Of a DNA stretch of 64,000 nucleotides, positions 7,904-17,900 are shown piece by piece (within the stretch, counting starts at the first letter, position 1; every line of letters starts with the position of its first letter). The notes beneath the pieces were generated by a model. The model was not told where the DNA came from, ran no database searches, and was given only the letters and a program-made list of their open reading frames with translations. Made by a program: the position numbers and the translations under genes. Source of the stretch: DATJPR01 sp963811705 (GTDB taxonomy: Bacteria > Bacteroidota > Ignavibacteria > UBA10030 > UBA6906); NCBI GenBank assembly GCA_963811705.1, contig CAWESL010000017.1:62001-126000 (forward strand). Direction: 5' to 3'.

Positions 7904-9352
7904 TCAATGCGAGGAAGCGCTGGCGATCCCTGCGCGATGCTTCACGCCGGAGGCCACCGCCGACCAGCCGTCACCGTTCCAATACCGGGTGCGACGGGCA
8001 AGTTGGAGGAGATAATCGTCCGAAAGCGGGGAAGAGATCTTCCCCTGTTCGAAGAGTTGCCGATGGACATCGATGAGCGCGTCATTCGGTTTGATTTCCA
8101 GGACGCGCATCGAGGTATCGAAGATCGCATTGTAACCCAGCCGGCGGCCGTTCGGTTTCGCGGCATCGTCTCCACCGACAAACGCATCGAACAGCGATGC
8201 GGAGAGACGTCTCACGTTGAACACCATCATCCGCGTCGAGGTTGCCAGGGCGGCGTCCGGCAGCGGAAGTGACAAGTAATACTGTTCGGCTTCGCTTGTC
8301 GGCATGCCGAACCCCTGTGAGGCCGAGGATTCGGTGATGCCGGTGATTCGTTGCGGGTCGATGATGTCGATGACTGCCGCCCCCATTTGGGTGTAGTCGT
8401 CCACATCGTTCAGACCGAACAACATGACCATTTCTCTTCCGGAGGGGGTGAAGCGGACCGTGTCCATCTGCACCGTCCCGAAGTGCCAGAGGAGTCCGAG
8501 CACATTGCCCTTCATGTCCGATCGCTGGATCGCCATCGGGGATCGTCCGTTCGTATACGCGGACAGGAGTTCCGTGGCGTCTGTCCCCGCGTAGTCTGAA
8601 ATCAGGACGCTCCGCGCCTCCATCGGCGCATCGTACGTTCTCCCGCGGAACGCGAGCCTTCCGTCGGGGCTTGGCAAGGACAGCAGTTCCTCCCCTTCGC
8701 CGTTGAGAAACCGGATTGTGCTGGGGTTCGTGTCCCACGCACGTTTTCCGAATTTCATCGAAGTGATGACGACGTTGTTCACACTTCCCAGGGGGTGAGC
8801 GACGAGAATCTGGCTTTTGACGAATTCAATATTGTAGGCAGTGTCAGGCGTGTTGATGACCCTCCATGGCGTCACGAGGATCGGTTGGTCCTTCGCGTTA
8901 TACAATGCGACCAGACCGTCTTTTGTGTTCAGGGTGGCATAGACGGGGTTCTTGTCGAGGCTCGGACGGGCGAAGAACATCGTGGCGAGGACGGCGATGG
9001 TGACCGCGCCGAATGCGGATGCGCCGCTTGCGAAAGGGTGATGGCGGCCGAGGGCCATCAGTTTTCCCCCGAATGAGGAGGGATGCTTCCTCCGGCTCGG
9101 CTCGAGAATTTGCCTGGAGTTCCTCTGGAGCAGTTCCCGCTGGGTGATCAGGGCCCGCGTCGTCGCCGGATCTGTACGGTTCTCCAGGACCAGTCCGGCC
9201 GACGCCTTTTCGTAAAACACGCGAATTTCAGCTGCGAGGGCGTTGCACGTCTCGCAGTGCTCAAGATGTCCTGAGATCTCATGCACCTGATGGCGGATTT
9301 CGGGTGCGTTCAAGACATATTGTTCGATTGCAAATTCTGTGGGGTGTTCCAT
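7904..9352 (-). CDS. Zinc-finger (anti-sigma-like) single-pass membrane protein, unknown function
   Basis: 482 residues. The N-terminal 60 residues resemble an anti-sigma zinc finger (HQVHEISGHLEHCETCNAL: H-x3-C-x2-C at about 31-38). A linker and one transmembrane helix follow (about 112-132, GAVTIAVLATMFFA). A long extracytoplasmic region of about 340 residues begins at about 140 and has repeated beta-strand-like segments, possibly a propeller or lipoprotein-like fold; I do not recognise it. It lies 58 nt after a minus-strand gene of unknown type. That order (cytosolic regulator, then zinc-finger membrane protein) matches the sigma/anti-sigma unit at 2503-4007, so a regulator/anti-regulator pair is my inference. 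Confidence 0.6.
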   Translation of the reverse strand: MEHPTEFAIEQYVLNAPEIRHQVHEISGHLEHCETCNALAAEIRVFYEKASAGLVLENRTDPATTRALITQRELLQRNSRQILEPSRRKHPSSFGGKLMALGRHHPFASGASAFGAVTIAVLATMFFARPSLDKNPVYATLNTKDGLVALYNAKDQPILVTPWRVINTPDTAYNIEFVKSQILVAHPLGSVNNVVITSMKFGKRAWDTNPSTIRFLNGEGEELLSLPSPDGRLAFRGRTYDAPMEARSVLISDYAGTDATELLSAYTNGRSPMAIQRSDMKGNVLGLLWHFGTVQMDTVRFTPSGREMVMLFGLNDVDDYTQMGAAVIDIIDPQRITGITESSASQGFGMPTSEAEQYYLSLPLPDAALATSTRMMVFNVRRLSASLFDAFVGGDDAAKPNGRRLGYNAIFDTSMRVLEIKPNDALIDVHRQLFEQGKISSPLSDDYLLQLARRTRYWNGDGWSAVASGVKHRAGIASASSH

Positions 9353-9410
9353 CTCTCTAATTAAGGGATTCCTTACAATCCTCGGTCTCTGCGGAAACCC
9401 GTGTGAATTT

Positions 9411-10436
9411 CTAAATGAACGCCTTCGACAAGTCGGATTTTGCTCTCTTTCGGACGAGTTTTACAAGATACTCCATCGTATTCCGATGATTGGAGCGGTA
9501 GTCCGTTTCTGTCAATGCAGGGATCTCGACTCGTAGCAGACGAAAGAGCGAATCCCCATTGGTGCTTTCCGACCAATCTGCGGTAATGCTTTCCGCGATC
9601 GCGCGAAAGTATGCCTCGAAGGTTTGTTGATCGACCCCGTTCCCCCCCACATACCGGGATTTCATCTGTGCTTTGATGGTGTTGCATGCATCCATGGTGA
9701 TCTTACGGACATCCTGGGTCCAGAGAGCGTGGTCCTGAAGCTGTGTCAGGTCATCCCCGATCGACCTTCTCGAAGAGAGCTGGTCTCTCCATGTCAGCGC
9801 GAGTGGAAGCAACGGAACGATCCTGCAGAACTCTGTCTGGCCCCGAAGGTACGCAGAGAGGCCAGAGAGCATGGATGGTATATGGTCGTCGGCAAGAGGC
9901 AGGCCGGCGAGCAATTGCGCCAGAGATTCCCGCTGGAGCATCGGCTTGTTCAACAGCGAATCACATCGGGTGGGAGTGAGGACCGTGTCCCCGAACCTGT
10001 CGCTTTCCACGAATTCCCCCGTAACGTTAATGCCCAATTTGATATTGCGGAGGATCTTGCCGAGGGAAGGGTCCAGTTCATTATAGGCGCGGAACAATCC
10101 ATGTTTGACCTTGGAAAAGACGAGGCGGCGGAGGAGGATGAGGGTTTCCTCCTCGGAGGCGCCGTCGAGGTCGACGCAGTTGAAATAGGTTTCCATCTGG
10201 ATCGGGATCCCGTTGTCATCAAGCCGGAAGAGATCGGCGATGCAATCCACGGCGAGGTCACGGAGTAACATCTGAAACAGCGTGCGGCTGAGCTGGCCGG
10301 ACGCGGCTTTGCGCTCGAGGTGGGTGAGGGCGATGGCGATGCAGACGCTGACGAACTGGTTGAATGCCTGTGGGCGTGCCCCATCGCGGAGGATTGCGCG
10401 CAATAATTCCTTGATAGGAAGCAGGCGTTGTTCCAT
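9411..10436 (-). CDS. Hypothetical helical protein, possible divergent transcription regulator
   Basis: 341 residues from the ATG at 10436. An ORF extension to 10541 exists, but its leader is not protein-like. The sequence is mostly helical and soluble, with no signal peptide or membrane helix. I see no family signature. The segment SEEETLILLRRLVFSKVKHGLFRAYNELDP (about 115-145) and the basic C-terminus (YLVKLVRKRAKSDLSKAF) could contact nucleic acid. It is followed, 58 nt later, by a zinc-finger membrane protein of anti-sigma type, which by position makes it a candidate divergent sigma-like factor. This is a hypothesis from context only; canonical sigma regions 2 and 4 are not recognisable. 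Confidence 0.5.
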   Translation of the reverse strand: MEQRLLPIKELLRAILRDGARPQAFNQFVSVCIAIALTHLERKAASGQLSRTLFQMLLRDLAVDCIADLFRLDDNGIPIQMETYFNCVDLDGASEEETLILLRRLVFSKVKHGLFRAYNELDPSLGKILRNIKLGINVTGEFVESDRFGDTVLTPTRCDSLLNKPMLQRESLAQLLAGLPLADDHIPSMLSGLSAYLRGQTEFCRIVPLLPLALTWRDQLSSRRSIGDDLTQLQDHALWTQDVRKITMDACNTIKAQMKSRYVGGNGVDQQTFEAYFRAIAESITADWSESTNGDSLFRLLRVEIPALTETDYRSNHRNTMEYLVKLVRKRAKSDLSKAFI

Positions 10437-10824
10437 CGACGTCAATGGGAGAAGAGCGTGAAGAGCAAGCAAAAAAGGGGAGATGATAGTTCCGGTGAGA
10501 TTCGGAACCGCATTTGTAATGTAACACTTCTCTGGTAACATGCAAACTGAGAGCGGTGATGGGGCTCACAGACGGGGGGAAGGGGGAAAAGCAGATTTTT
10601 CGGGGGGGGGGATGAATCACAGGTCGATGTCGCGAGGCGGGTCGAGCAGTTCTCCGATGGCAAGGAGCCACGGATGGAAGGGGGAAACTGGAACATAAGA
10701 AGTTCTACTGACACGGGGGCATTCTTGAAGTTCAACTCGGATATCTCAGGAGGTTCGTGGAAACCGTCCAGGCTCTTCAACGCCGGCGTTTGTCGAATTT
10801 GGAAAAAGAAATTGATTTTTGTCC
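10437..10824. other. Intergenic region with poly-G tract
   Basis: About 390 nt between the divergent hypothetical gene and the lacI promoter. I see no credible gene; short frames here have biased, non-protein-like composition. It contains G-rich runs, including an uninterrupted run of ten G at 10602-10611, and AT-rich DNA just before the lacI promoter. It should hold the promoter of the minus-strand hypothetical/zinc-finger operon, but no clear -35/-10 pair is visible. Confidence 0.5.
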
Positions 10825-10853
10825 TTGACAAAGCACTTTCGTTCCAGTATATT
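10825..10853 (+). promoter_or_regulatory. Sigma-70-type promoter of the lacI gene
   Basis: TTGACA at 10825-10830, a 17-nt spacer, and TATATT at 10848-10853: a perfect -35 and a 5/6 -10. The predicted transcription start near 10860 falls inside the palindrome that follows directly, as expected for an autorepressed promoter. It also rules out the in-frame TTG at 10853 as the lacI start. Confidence 0.85.
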
Positions 10854-10867
10854 TGGAAGCGCTTCCA
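10854..10867. promoter_or_regulatory. LacI-family operator TGGAAGCGCTTCCA
   Basis: A perfect 14-bp palindrome with the central CG typical of LacI/GalR-family operators, and similar to MalR/CcpA-type sites. It begins at the base after the -10 element and covers the predicted start site, so a bound repressor would block initiation. An identical copy lies at 30365-30378 ahead of the amylase operon. Confidence 0.88.
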
Positions 10868-10906
10868 CGAACAACGAGTTTTTCACCACAGAAAATTGCT
10901 CCCCCG

Positions 10907-11965
10907 ATGGGCGTTACGATCTACGACCTCGCTCGCGAAGCGAACGTCGGAATAGGGACGGTCTCCCGCTGTCTGAACAATCACCCCAGTGTCGCGCCCG
11001 AAACGCGCGCACGGGTGCTCGCCGTTATGAAGCGGCTGAATTACCACCCCCACACCTACGCTCAACGGCTTGCTTCAAAGAGATCCAACACCATCTCCTG
11101 TATCATCCCCTTCTTCACGAATTATTTCTTCGTCCAGGTTCTCCAGGGAGTTCAGGATAAGGCCGGAGAACTGGGGATCGACCTCATTCTCTATGGCGTC
11201 AACCACCCCGAGCAAGCGGACCACTATCTCCGCAGGTCGCTGAACCGCGGCCACGTGGACGGGGTCATGTTTTTCTCGATGAAGTTTCCTGAGAACTTCG
11301 TCGCACGCTTCCAGCAGATGCAGCTCCCGCTGGTTCTCGTTGACACGATGCATCCGCAGTTCGACTCGATCCGCGTCGAGAACCGCGAGGGCGCGTTGAT
11401 GGCCGTGCGCCATCTTATCGGTCTCGGGCACCGGAATATCGCCATGATCAATGCCAGCCTGCAGACACAGCCCGCACAGGCCAGACTCGAAGGCTATCGT
11501 GCCGCGCTGGAAGAAGCTGATCTGGGTTTTGATCAGGAGCGTGTCTTCATCTCCACCATCGGGAAACAAGACGGGTTCAACCGCGAGGCCGGTCGCGCTT
11601 CCATGGTGGAGCTTCTCCGATCACCGAAGAACCGCCGCGAAATTACTGCGGTGTTCGTTGCGAGCGACGTCCAGGCCATCGGCGTTCTTGAGGTCGCGCG
11701 CGAAATGGGAGTGCGGGTGCCCGAAGAAATGGCGGTGGTGGGGTTTGACGATATCGAGCTCGCCACGCACTCGGGGCTGACGACCATGCGCCAGCCGATG
11801 CACGAGATGGGAGAGCTGGCCCTCGAAAAATTGATGGCCAGAGTCAAGGATCCGCAATCCCGTCCGACCTTGACGAGCTTCATGCCCGAACTTGTTGTAC
11901 GAACATCCTGCGGTGCCAAGATTGCGACAGCCGACGTTCCTGTCGTCGCACCCAATCAAGACTGA
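10907..11965 (+). CDS. LacI-family transcriptional repressor, likely alpha-glucan regulator
   Basis: 352 residues from the ATG at 10907. The TTG at 10853 overlaps the promoter and operator and is rejected. The N-terminal helix-turn-helix is typical (VTIYDLAREANVGIGTVSRCLN, 3-24), followed by the hinge helix with RLASKRS (54-60). The periplasmic-binding-protein-like effector domain spans about 62-335. The protein ends with a short extra tail rich in Val/Ala. LacI proteins bind palindromic operators with a central CpG, and such a site lies over this gene's own start. The same site precedes the GH13 operon at 30.4 kb, which points to maltodextrin or starch control. It lies 122 nt upstream of the TonB-dependent receptor gene on the same strand, so read-through is possible. 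Confidence 0.93.
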   Translation: MGVTIYDLAREANVGIGTVSRCLNNHPSVAPETRARVLAVMKRLNYHPHTYAQRLASKRSNTISCIIPFFTNYFFVQVLQGVQDKAGELGIDLILYGVNHPEQADHYLRRSLNRGHVDGVMFFSMKFPENFVARFQQMQLPLVLVDTMHPQFDSIRVENREGALMAVRHLIGLGHRNIAMINASLQTQPAQARLEGYRAALEEADLGFDQERVFISTIGKQDGFNREAGRASMVELLRSPKNRREITAVFVASDVQAIGVLEVAREMGVRVPEEMAVVGFDDIELATHSGLTTMRQPMHEMGELALEKLMARVKDPQSRPTLTSFMPELVVRTSCGAKIATADVPVVAPNQD

Positions 11966-12087
11966 AGAAAGGATTTTCTTTTCGACCGTTCCATTACGAC
12001 TTCGTCCGGCGCTCATCGTTCGCTGTTCCTGCCAAACGTCCTCGCCTTGATCGGTCCCGCGCACTCTGTTCTGCTAAGGAGCATTTC

Positions 12088-14904
12088 ATGACTACAATCC
12101 GTGCAGCGGCATGCTGCGTTCTCCTTGTCCTCGGTGCGGCCGCGGCTGTCGCCGGAACAACCGGAAAAATTACCGGCATCGTCAAGGACGCCCAGACCGG
12201 CGAGACTGTCGTCGGTGCCAGTGTCCTCCTCGAGGGCACCTCTCAGGGCGCTGCGACGAATATCGACGGGTACTACGTGATCCTGAATGTCACCCCCGGG
12301 AAGTACACGGTCGTGGTATCGGCCGTCGGGTACAACAAGAAGACGATCACCGACGTCGCGGTTTCCATCGACCTGACGACGACCATCGACGTCACCCTCA
12401 CGTCGACCGTCGTGCAGATGGGCGAAGAGATCGTGACAACGGCGACGCGGCCGATGGTGACAAAAGACCTGACGGCGACTACGGCAATCGTCAGCGGAGA
12501 CCAGATCCGCGCGCTGCCGGTCACTGAAGTGTCGCAGGTTCTCAATCTCCAGGCGGGCTTTGTCAACGGCAGCCTGCGTGGCGGCCGGCAGGGGGAGGTG
12601 GCATACTGGATCGACGGCGTGCCCGTTTCCGACGCGTACGACCGGTCGTCGCTCGTGGAGATCAACAAGAATGCGATCGAGGAAATGCAGGCCATCTCCG
12701 GCGCGTTCAATGCGGAATACGGCGAAGCGATGGGCGGCGTGGTCAACATCGCGACAAAAGAGGGGTCGGACAAATTTACAGGGTCTCTCGATACGTACTT
12801 CGGCGGCTATCTCCCGAACGCAAACAACAAGACGCTGTTTCCGGGGAACGACAACTTCCGTCCGACGTCGATCCGGGATTACGAGGCAAGCCTCAGCGGA
12901 CCCGTTGTCGGCAACAGTCTCACGTTCTTTGCCAATGGGCGGTATTATTACGGCGACGGGTATCTGTACGGGTTCAACCGATTCAACCCCTATAATATCG
13001 CCTATACCGATTCGGTGGGTAACTATCATCTCACCCGCGATGCGAGCGGGAAAGGGGACAGTTCCCGGGTCCCGATGAATTCCTCGGAACGAAAATACGG
13101 CCAGGCCAAGCTGACCTGGCGCATCTCGCCGACGATGAAGCTGACCGGAAACATGATCTATGATTGGAACAAGTATCGCTCCTACAACCGGAGCTATTAT
13201 TACGATCCGAATGGCTACGGCTTCGATCACAACCTGACCAACACGTTCATCCTCCAGTGGAACCATGTGATCAACGACCGGACATTCTATAACATTAATG
13301 CTTCCTATTACTGGCGGGACTATCATTATTCGCTTTACGACGACCTGCAGGATCCACGCTATGTCCATCCCAACGTCAGCGCGACATATGACGGCTACAG
13401 TTTCCAGACGGGTGGAACTGATCTTCGCTATACGCATCGAAAGACCTCGACGCTCCTCGCGAAGGGTGACATCACGAGCCAGGTTTCCGAAACGCATCTT
13501 CTGAAAATGGGTGCGGAATTCCAACAGTTCAAGCTGAACTTCGAAAACCTCAATCTTATTCCTTCGCTTGGCCAGACATCGTTCACGCCGGCGACCAGCA
13601 GCCCGTTCATCACGACTCAGATTCCGGATATTTCAACGGCGGGGCACGATACCTATGAACGGAAGCCCTACGAGTTTTCGGCCTATGTTCAGGATAAAAT
13701 GGAATTCAAGGATTTTATCGTCAATATCGGCATCCGGTTCGACTACTTTCAGCCGCAGGCGAACGTGCTGAACGACGCCCATCCCAATCCGAGCGATCCC
13801 CTCTACTATACGTATACTGTCGACGATCCCAACATCTTCAACCCTTTGAAGCCCAACAACAGGTTCTTCGATTACAACGGGAACGGCGTTCAGGATCCGG
13901 GCGAACCGAACAAGACGGTTGCCGACCGGATGGCGTACTGGTACAGAAAGGCGTCGGCGAAATGGCAGATCAGCCCGCGGCTCGGATTCTCTTTCCCGAT
14001 CACAGCGCGGGGCGTCGTGCATTTCTCGTACGGGCACTTCTTCCAAATCCCCCGCTTTGAATATCTCTACGACAACCCGTTCTTCAAAGTCGGCCAGGGG
14101 ACGTCCAATATCATTGGTAACGCCGATCTCAGCGCCGAGCAGACGATCAACGGCGAACTCGGCGTGCAACAACAGCTGACCGACGACATCTCGGCCGATC
14201 TGACCGGCTATCTGCGTGACATTCGGAACCTCAGCTCGACGCGCGGGCAGCTTCTCTCGACGTACGGCGGGGCAGTCCAGTTTGCGCGCTACGTCAACAG
14301 CGACTTCGGCCTCGTGAAGGGAATCGTGTTGACGGTGGTGAAACGGTTCTCCAGCGGCATCCGGGCGACCCTGGACTACACGTATCAGGTGGCCCGGGGG
14401 ACCAATTCGGATCCGAACGCCGCCTTCAACGCGGCGCTCGGGGGACAGCAACCGGAAGTGTTCCTCACCCCGCTCGATTGGGACCAGCGTCATACGTTGA
14501 ACGTCACCGTCTCGTACAACGAAAAGAACTGGGGCGTCAGCGTCATCGGGAAATACGGCAGCGGCTCCCCGTACACGCCGCGCGCGCAAACGGATGTGAC
14601 ATCACTCCTGACGAACAGTCAGCTGAAACCGTCCTACCTCGATGTTGATCTGAACGCCACCTATGAGGTCCCGATCGACAAGACGCGCTTCGTGGTCTTT
14701 GTCCGCGTGATCAATCTTTTTGACATCATGAACGAGGTGAACGTGTTCAACGATTCGGGGAGGGCAGGATTCACCATCGATGAAACAACGGCTATCGCGA
14801 ATAATCCGCACCAATATGTCAACAGCATCGGACAGTGGTTCACGATCCCCACGAATTACTCCGAACCGCGTCGCATTGAATTTGGCATGAATCTGGAGTT
14901 TTAA
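12088..14904 (+). CDS. TonB-dependent outer-membrane receptor with CarboxypepD_reg domain
   Basis: 938 residues with a good ribosome site (taagga) before the ATG at 12088. A signal peptide spans about 1-22. A carboxypeptidase-regulatory-like domain (about 25-110, GKITGIVKDAQTGETVVGAS) precedes the plug (about 120-230, with DGVPV and GGVVNI motifs). A long beta-barrel follows, ending in Phe (FGMNLEF), as needed for outer-membrane insertion. Such receptors take up large ligands, often oligosaccharides, using TonB energy. No SusD partner is adjacent; the next gene encodes a different large exported protein. Placement after a LacI regulator suggests glucan uptake or surface assembly, but this is inferred. 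Confidence 0.9.
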   Translation: MTTIRAAACCVLLVLGAAAAVAGTTGKITGIVKDAQTGETVVGASVLLEGTSQGAATNIDGYYVILNVTPGKYTVVVSAVGYNKKTITDVAVSIDLTTTIDVTLTSTVVQMGEEIVTTATRPMVTKDLTATTAIVSGDQIRALPVTEVSQVLNLQAGFVNGSLRGGRQGEVAYWIDGVPVSDAYDRSSLVEINKNAIEEMQAISGAFNAEYGEAMGGVVNIATKEGSDKFTGSLDTYFGGYLPNANNKTLFPGNDNFRPTSIRDYEASLSGPVVGNSLTFFANGRYYYGDGYLYGFNRFNPYNIAYTDSVGNYHLTRDASGKGDSSRVPMNSSERKYGQAKLTWRISPTMKLTGNMIYDWNKYRSYNRSYYYDPNGYGFDHNLTNTFILQWNHVINDRTFYNINASYYWRDYHYSLYDDLQDPRYVHPNVSATYDGYSFQTGGTDLRYTHRKTSTLLAKGDITSQVSETHLLKMGAEFQQFKLNFENLNLIPSLGQTSFTPATSSPFITTQIPDISTAGHDTYERKPYEFSAYVQDKMEFKDFIVNIGIRFDYFQPQANVLNDAHPNPSDPLYYTYTVDDPNIFNPLKPNNRFFDYNGNGVQDPGEPNKTVADRMAYWYRKASAKWQISPRLGFSFPITARGVVHFSYGHFFQIPRFEYLYDNPFFKVGQGTSNIIGNADLSAEQTINGELGVQQQLTDDISADLTGYLRDIRNLSSTRGQLLSTYGGAVQFARYVNSDFGLVKGIVLTVVKRFSSGIRATLDYTYQVARGTNSDPNAAFNAALGGQQPEVFLTPLDWDQRHTLNVTVSYNEKNWGVSVIGKYGSGSPYTPRAQTDVTSLLTNSQLKPSYLDVDLNATYEVPIDKTRFVVFVRVINLFDIMNEVNVFNDSGRAGFTIDETTAIANNPHQYVNSIGQWFTIPTNYSEPRRIEFGMNLEF

Positions 14905-17900
14905 ATGAAGCACACTGCTCGCAACATTTTCTTCGCCTGTGCGTTCGCAACGATCCTTCCGACGTTGCTCATCGCTCAGGGATCGACTCCGTACGAGACC
15001 GTCGGTCTGATGAACGGCAATCAGGTCCGGACAATCTTCGGCAACTGGGGCGTCATCGGTCAGCCTGCCCAGTACGGTCACCGCGGGGCGTGGAAAAACG
15101 ACAACAACGGGTACCTGGGAGACGTCAGCCCGCTCGTCGGCGCCGAAGTCAAATGGCAGGGACAAACCTGGCACGCTGTTGTCACGTGTCCGGTGAACCG
15201 TCCGTCGATTGCGCCGTACAACTACGATCCGAAAAACAACGCGCACTACTGGACGTGGGAACCGGTCAGCGGATACTTTAACCAGAACAACCCGGATCCC
15301 ACGTTCAAAGTCGCGATGAGCAACAAGCCGATCACGTGGCCGGCGTTTTGGCCCGACAAGCTGAGTGACCTGACAGACCCGGGATGGCGCGGTTCGTGGA
15401 ACGGCTACTTCGGAAAGAAGATCAGTGCGGACCTCGAAACGTTTTTCGTCATGGATGATCAGTCGTACGAAAAATTCAACGTCGCTTCGAACAACGCCCT
15501 CGGTGTGGCGTTCAAGCCCGATTCGACGGACCTGACGCGAAACGGCCTCGCACTCCGCATGAGCGTAAGAGCAATGCAATGGTCGCAATTTCTTGCCAAA
15601 GACAACATCTTCTGGCTCTATGAGATCACCAATACCGGGACAACGACGTACGACCGCGCCGTGTTTGGAATGCTCGTGGGAACCTATGTCGGTGTCACGT
15701 CAACCGAAGACTATCATGAATATGCCGACGACTGGTCATTCTATGATGTGACGAACAACATCACCTACACCGGTGATTTCGGACGCCAGATTGCTGATCC
15801 CCTCTGGGTGGGACCGGTCGGGATGGTCGGCTACGCGTTCCTCGAAAGCCCGGGAAATCCGTACGACGGGATCGACAATGACGGCGATGCCGACTCTTCG
15901 ACCGTGGGTCTGACGGCACCGCAATTCACCCAGACCAGCTTTGATTCGGTCACCCTGATGCCCGGACAGCAGATCGTGCTGATCAACGATGACTTCAGCC
16001 GTCAACTGTATACCCTCCCGAATCAGGACTCGGTCCAGGTGCACACCCTTGGTCTTACGACCTGGATCAAGCCGGGAATCACAAAAGTTGCTGAAGGGAA
16101 CGTTATTCGTCAGACGGTGGGGGCGACGCAAGTCGAGGCGATCAACCCGAATGCGTACGACGGCGTGGACAACAACTTCAATGGTCTGATCGATGAGAAC
16201 TATTATGTGCATTATCATCAGATCAAGTGGCCCAACAACGATCACACCCAGATCCCGCTGATCGACATCCTGCGGCCGGTCCGTCATATCGACTACGTCG
16301 CGAATTTGGGGACGAGCCCCTACAGCATGATCGACGAACGGCGCGACGACAGGATCGACAACAACCGCGACTGGGACATCGTCCATGACGACGTCGGGCG
16401 CGATGGGATACCGAACACCGGCGATTTCGGGGAGGGCGACGGGTTGCCGACATCGGGCTACGACAACAACGGCCATGATACGGGATTGCCGGGCGAACCG
16501 CACGTCGACAAGACGGACGTCCGCGAGTCGGACCAGATCGGGCTGACAAGTTTCTTCTACTTCACCCCCGCGTCGCAAATCTCGCTCGGCGACGATGAAG
16601 GACTCTGGAATCAGCTGAAGCCGGGATTCTTCTCCGTGCCGAAATCCATCCAGAACAACAGGCCTGTAAACGGCGAAGATGGCGACTTTACGTATGGCTC
16701 GGGGTTCTTTCCTCTTCTTGCGAAAGAAACGGAAAGGTTCTCCCTGGCACTCGTGTACGGCGGTGGAAACGGGGGAAGCGTGGACAATGACATTGCCGAC
16801 CTCTTAAAGAACAAGAAGACGGTTCAGAAGATCTACGATGCAAACTATCAGTTCCCGACTCCTCCCGACCGCCCGACGTTGACCGCGGTCCCCGGAGATC
16901 ATAAGGTCACGTTGTATTGGGACCGGAAATCAGAGGCGAGCGTCGACCCCGTCCTCTTGACGCATGATTTCGAGGGGTACAAGATCTACAAATCGACAAG
17001 CCCGGATTTCTCGGACATCTTCACGATCACTGACGGTTCCGGCGTTGCGCAGGGGTACCGTCCCCTCGAACAGTACGACCTCATCGACTCCGTCAACGGA
17101 TATTTCCCGGCCACCGGGGAGCTGTTCCAAAATATCTCGGGGTATTCTTACTACCTCGGCAGCGACAACGGTTTACAGCACAGTTTTGTTGACACCGATG
17201 TCAAGAACGGACAGCGCTACTTTTACGCGGTGGTTGCCTATGACCGGGGCGATGCGACGTTAGGCATTCTTCCCTCGGAGAACAAGTTTACCGTTTCCAT
17301 CCTCCCGAACGGCACGATCGTGTATGATCCAAACGTCGCTGTCGTAACCCCGAACGCTCCGGTCGCAGGCTACGTTGCACCGGACCCGTTGGCACCGATT
17401 GTCCACGTGAAATCCTACGGGACCGGTTCCGCCTCGTATCAGGTCCTGAATCCCTCCGCGGTCAATGGACATGCATACCAGGTCGAATTCCTTGATACGC
17501 AGGTGGACGGCGTTGATAACAACGGGAACGGACTTGTCGATGCCGCAGATTCGACCGAATGGGACCGAAGGACCTCCTTCTACTCCGTCCGTGACCTTCA
17601 GACAGTGTCGGAACAAATCACCGGGGAAGACACGACGATCGTGCATCTTCAACGACAGCATCTGATCGGCTCGAGCGTTGCGGTTGTCAACGCCCAGGGG
17701 ACAACCCTGAATCCTATCGCCTATATTCTGGACACGCTCCATGGCAACATCCGGGGAACCAGCCCGGGAACATTCCCGAAGGGAGAATATACGGTCAGCT
17801 ATCAGTACTTCCCCGTGTATCGCAGTCCGAACATCCAGGGGACGCCGTTCCTCTCCGACAGCAAGGATGCAGACGCGTTTGACGGGGTTTCGCTCCTCTT

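Noticed and set aside
7908..7924. Third copy of the LacI-type operator (ggaagcgct)
   Set aside because: Only half of the palindrome matches, it is inside the end of a coding sequence, and no promoter is beside it.
10442..10831. Minus-strand frame across the lacI upstream region
   Set aside because: Composition is not protein-like, it overlaps the start of a supported gene, and it runs through G-rich DNA and the lacI promoter.
10853..10906. Earlier TTG start for the LacI-family repressor
   Set aside because: The codon lies in the -10 element and operator, upstream of the predicted transcription start, and the added residues precede the usual N-terminus of the helix-turn-helix.
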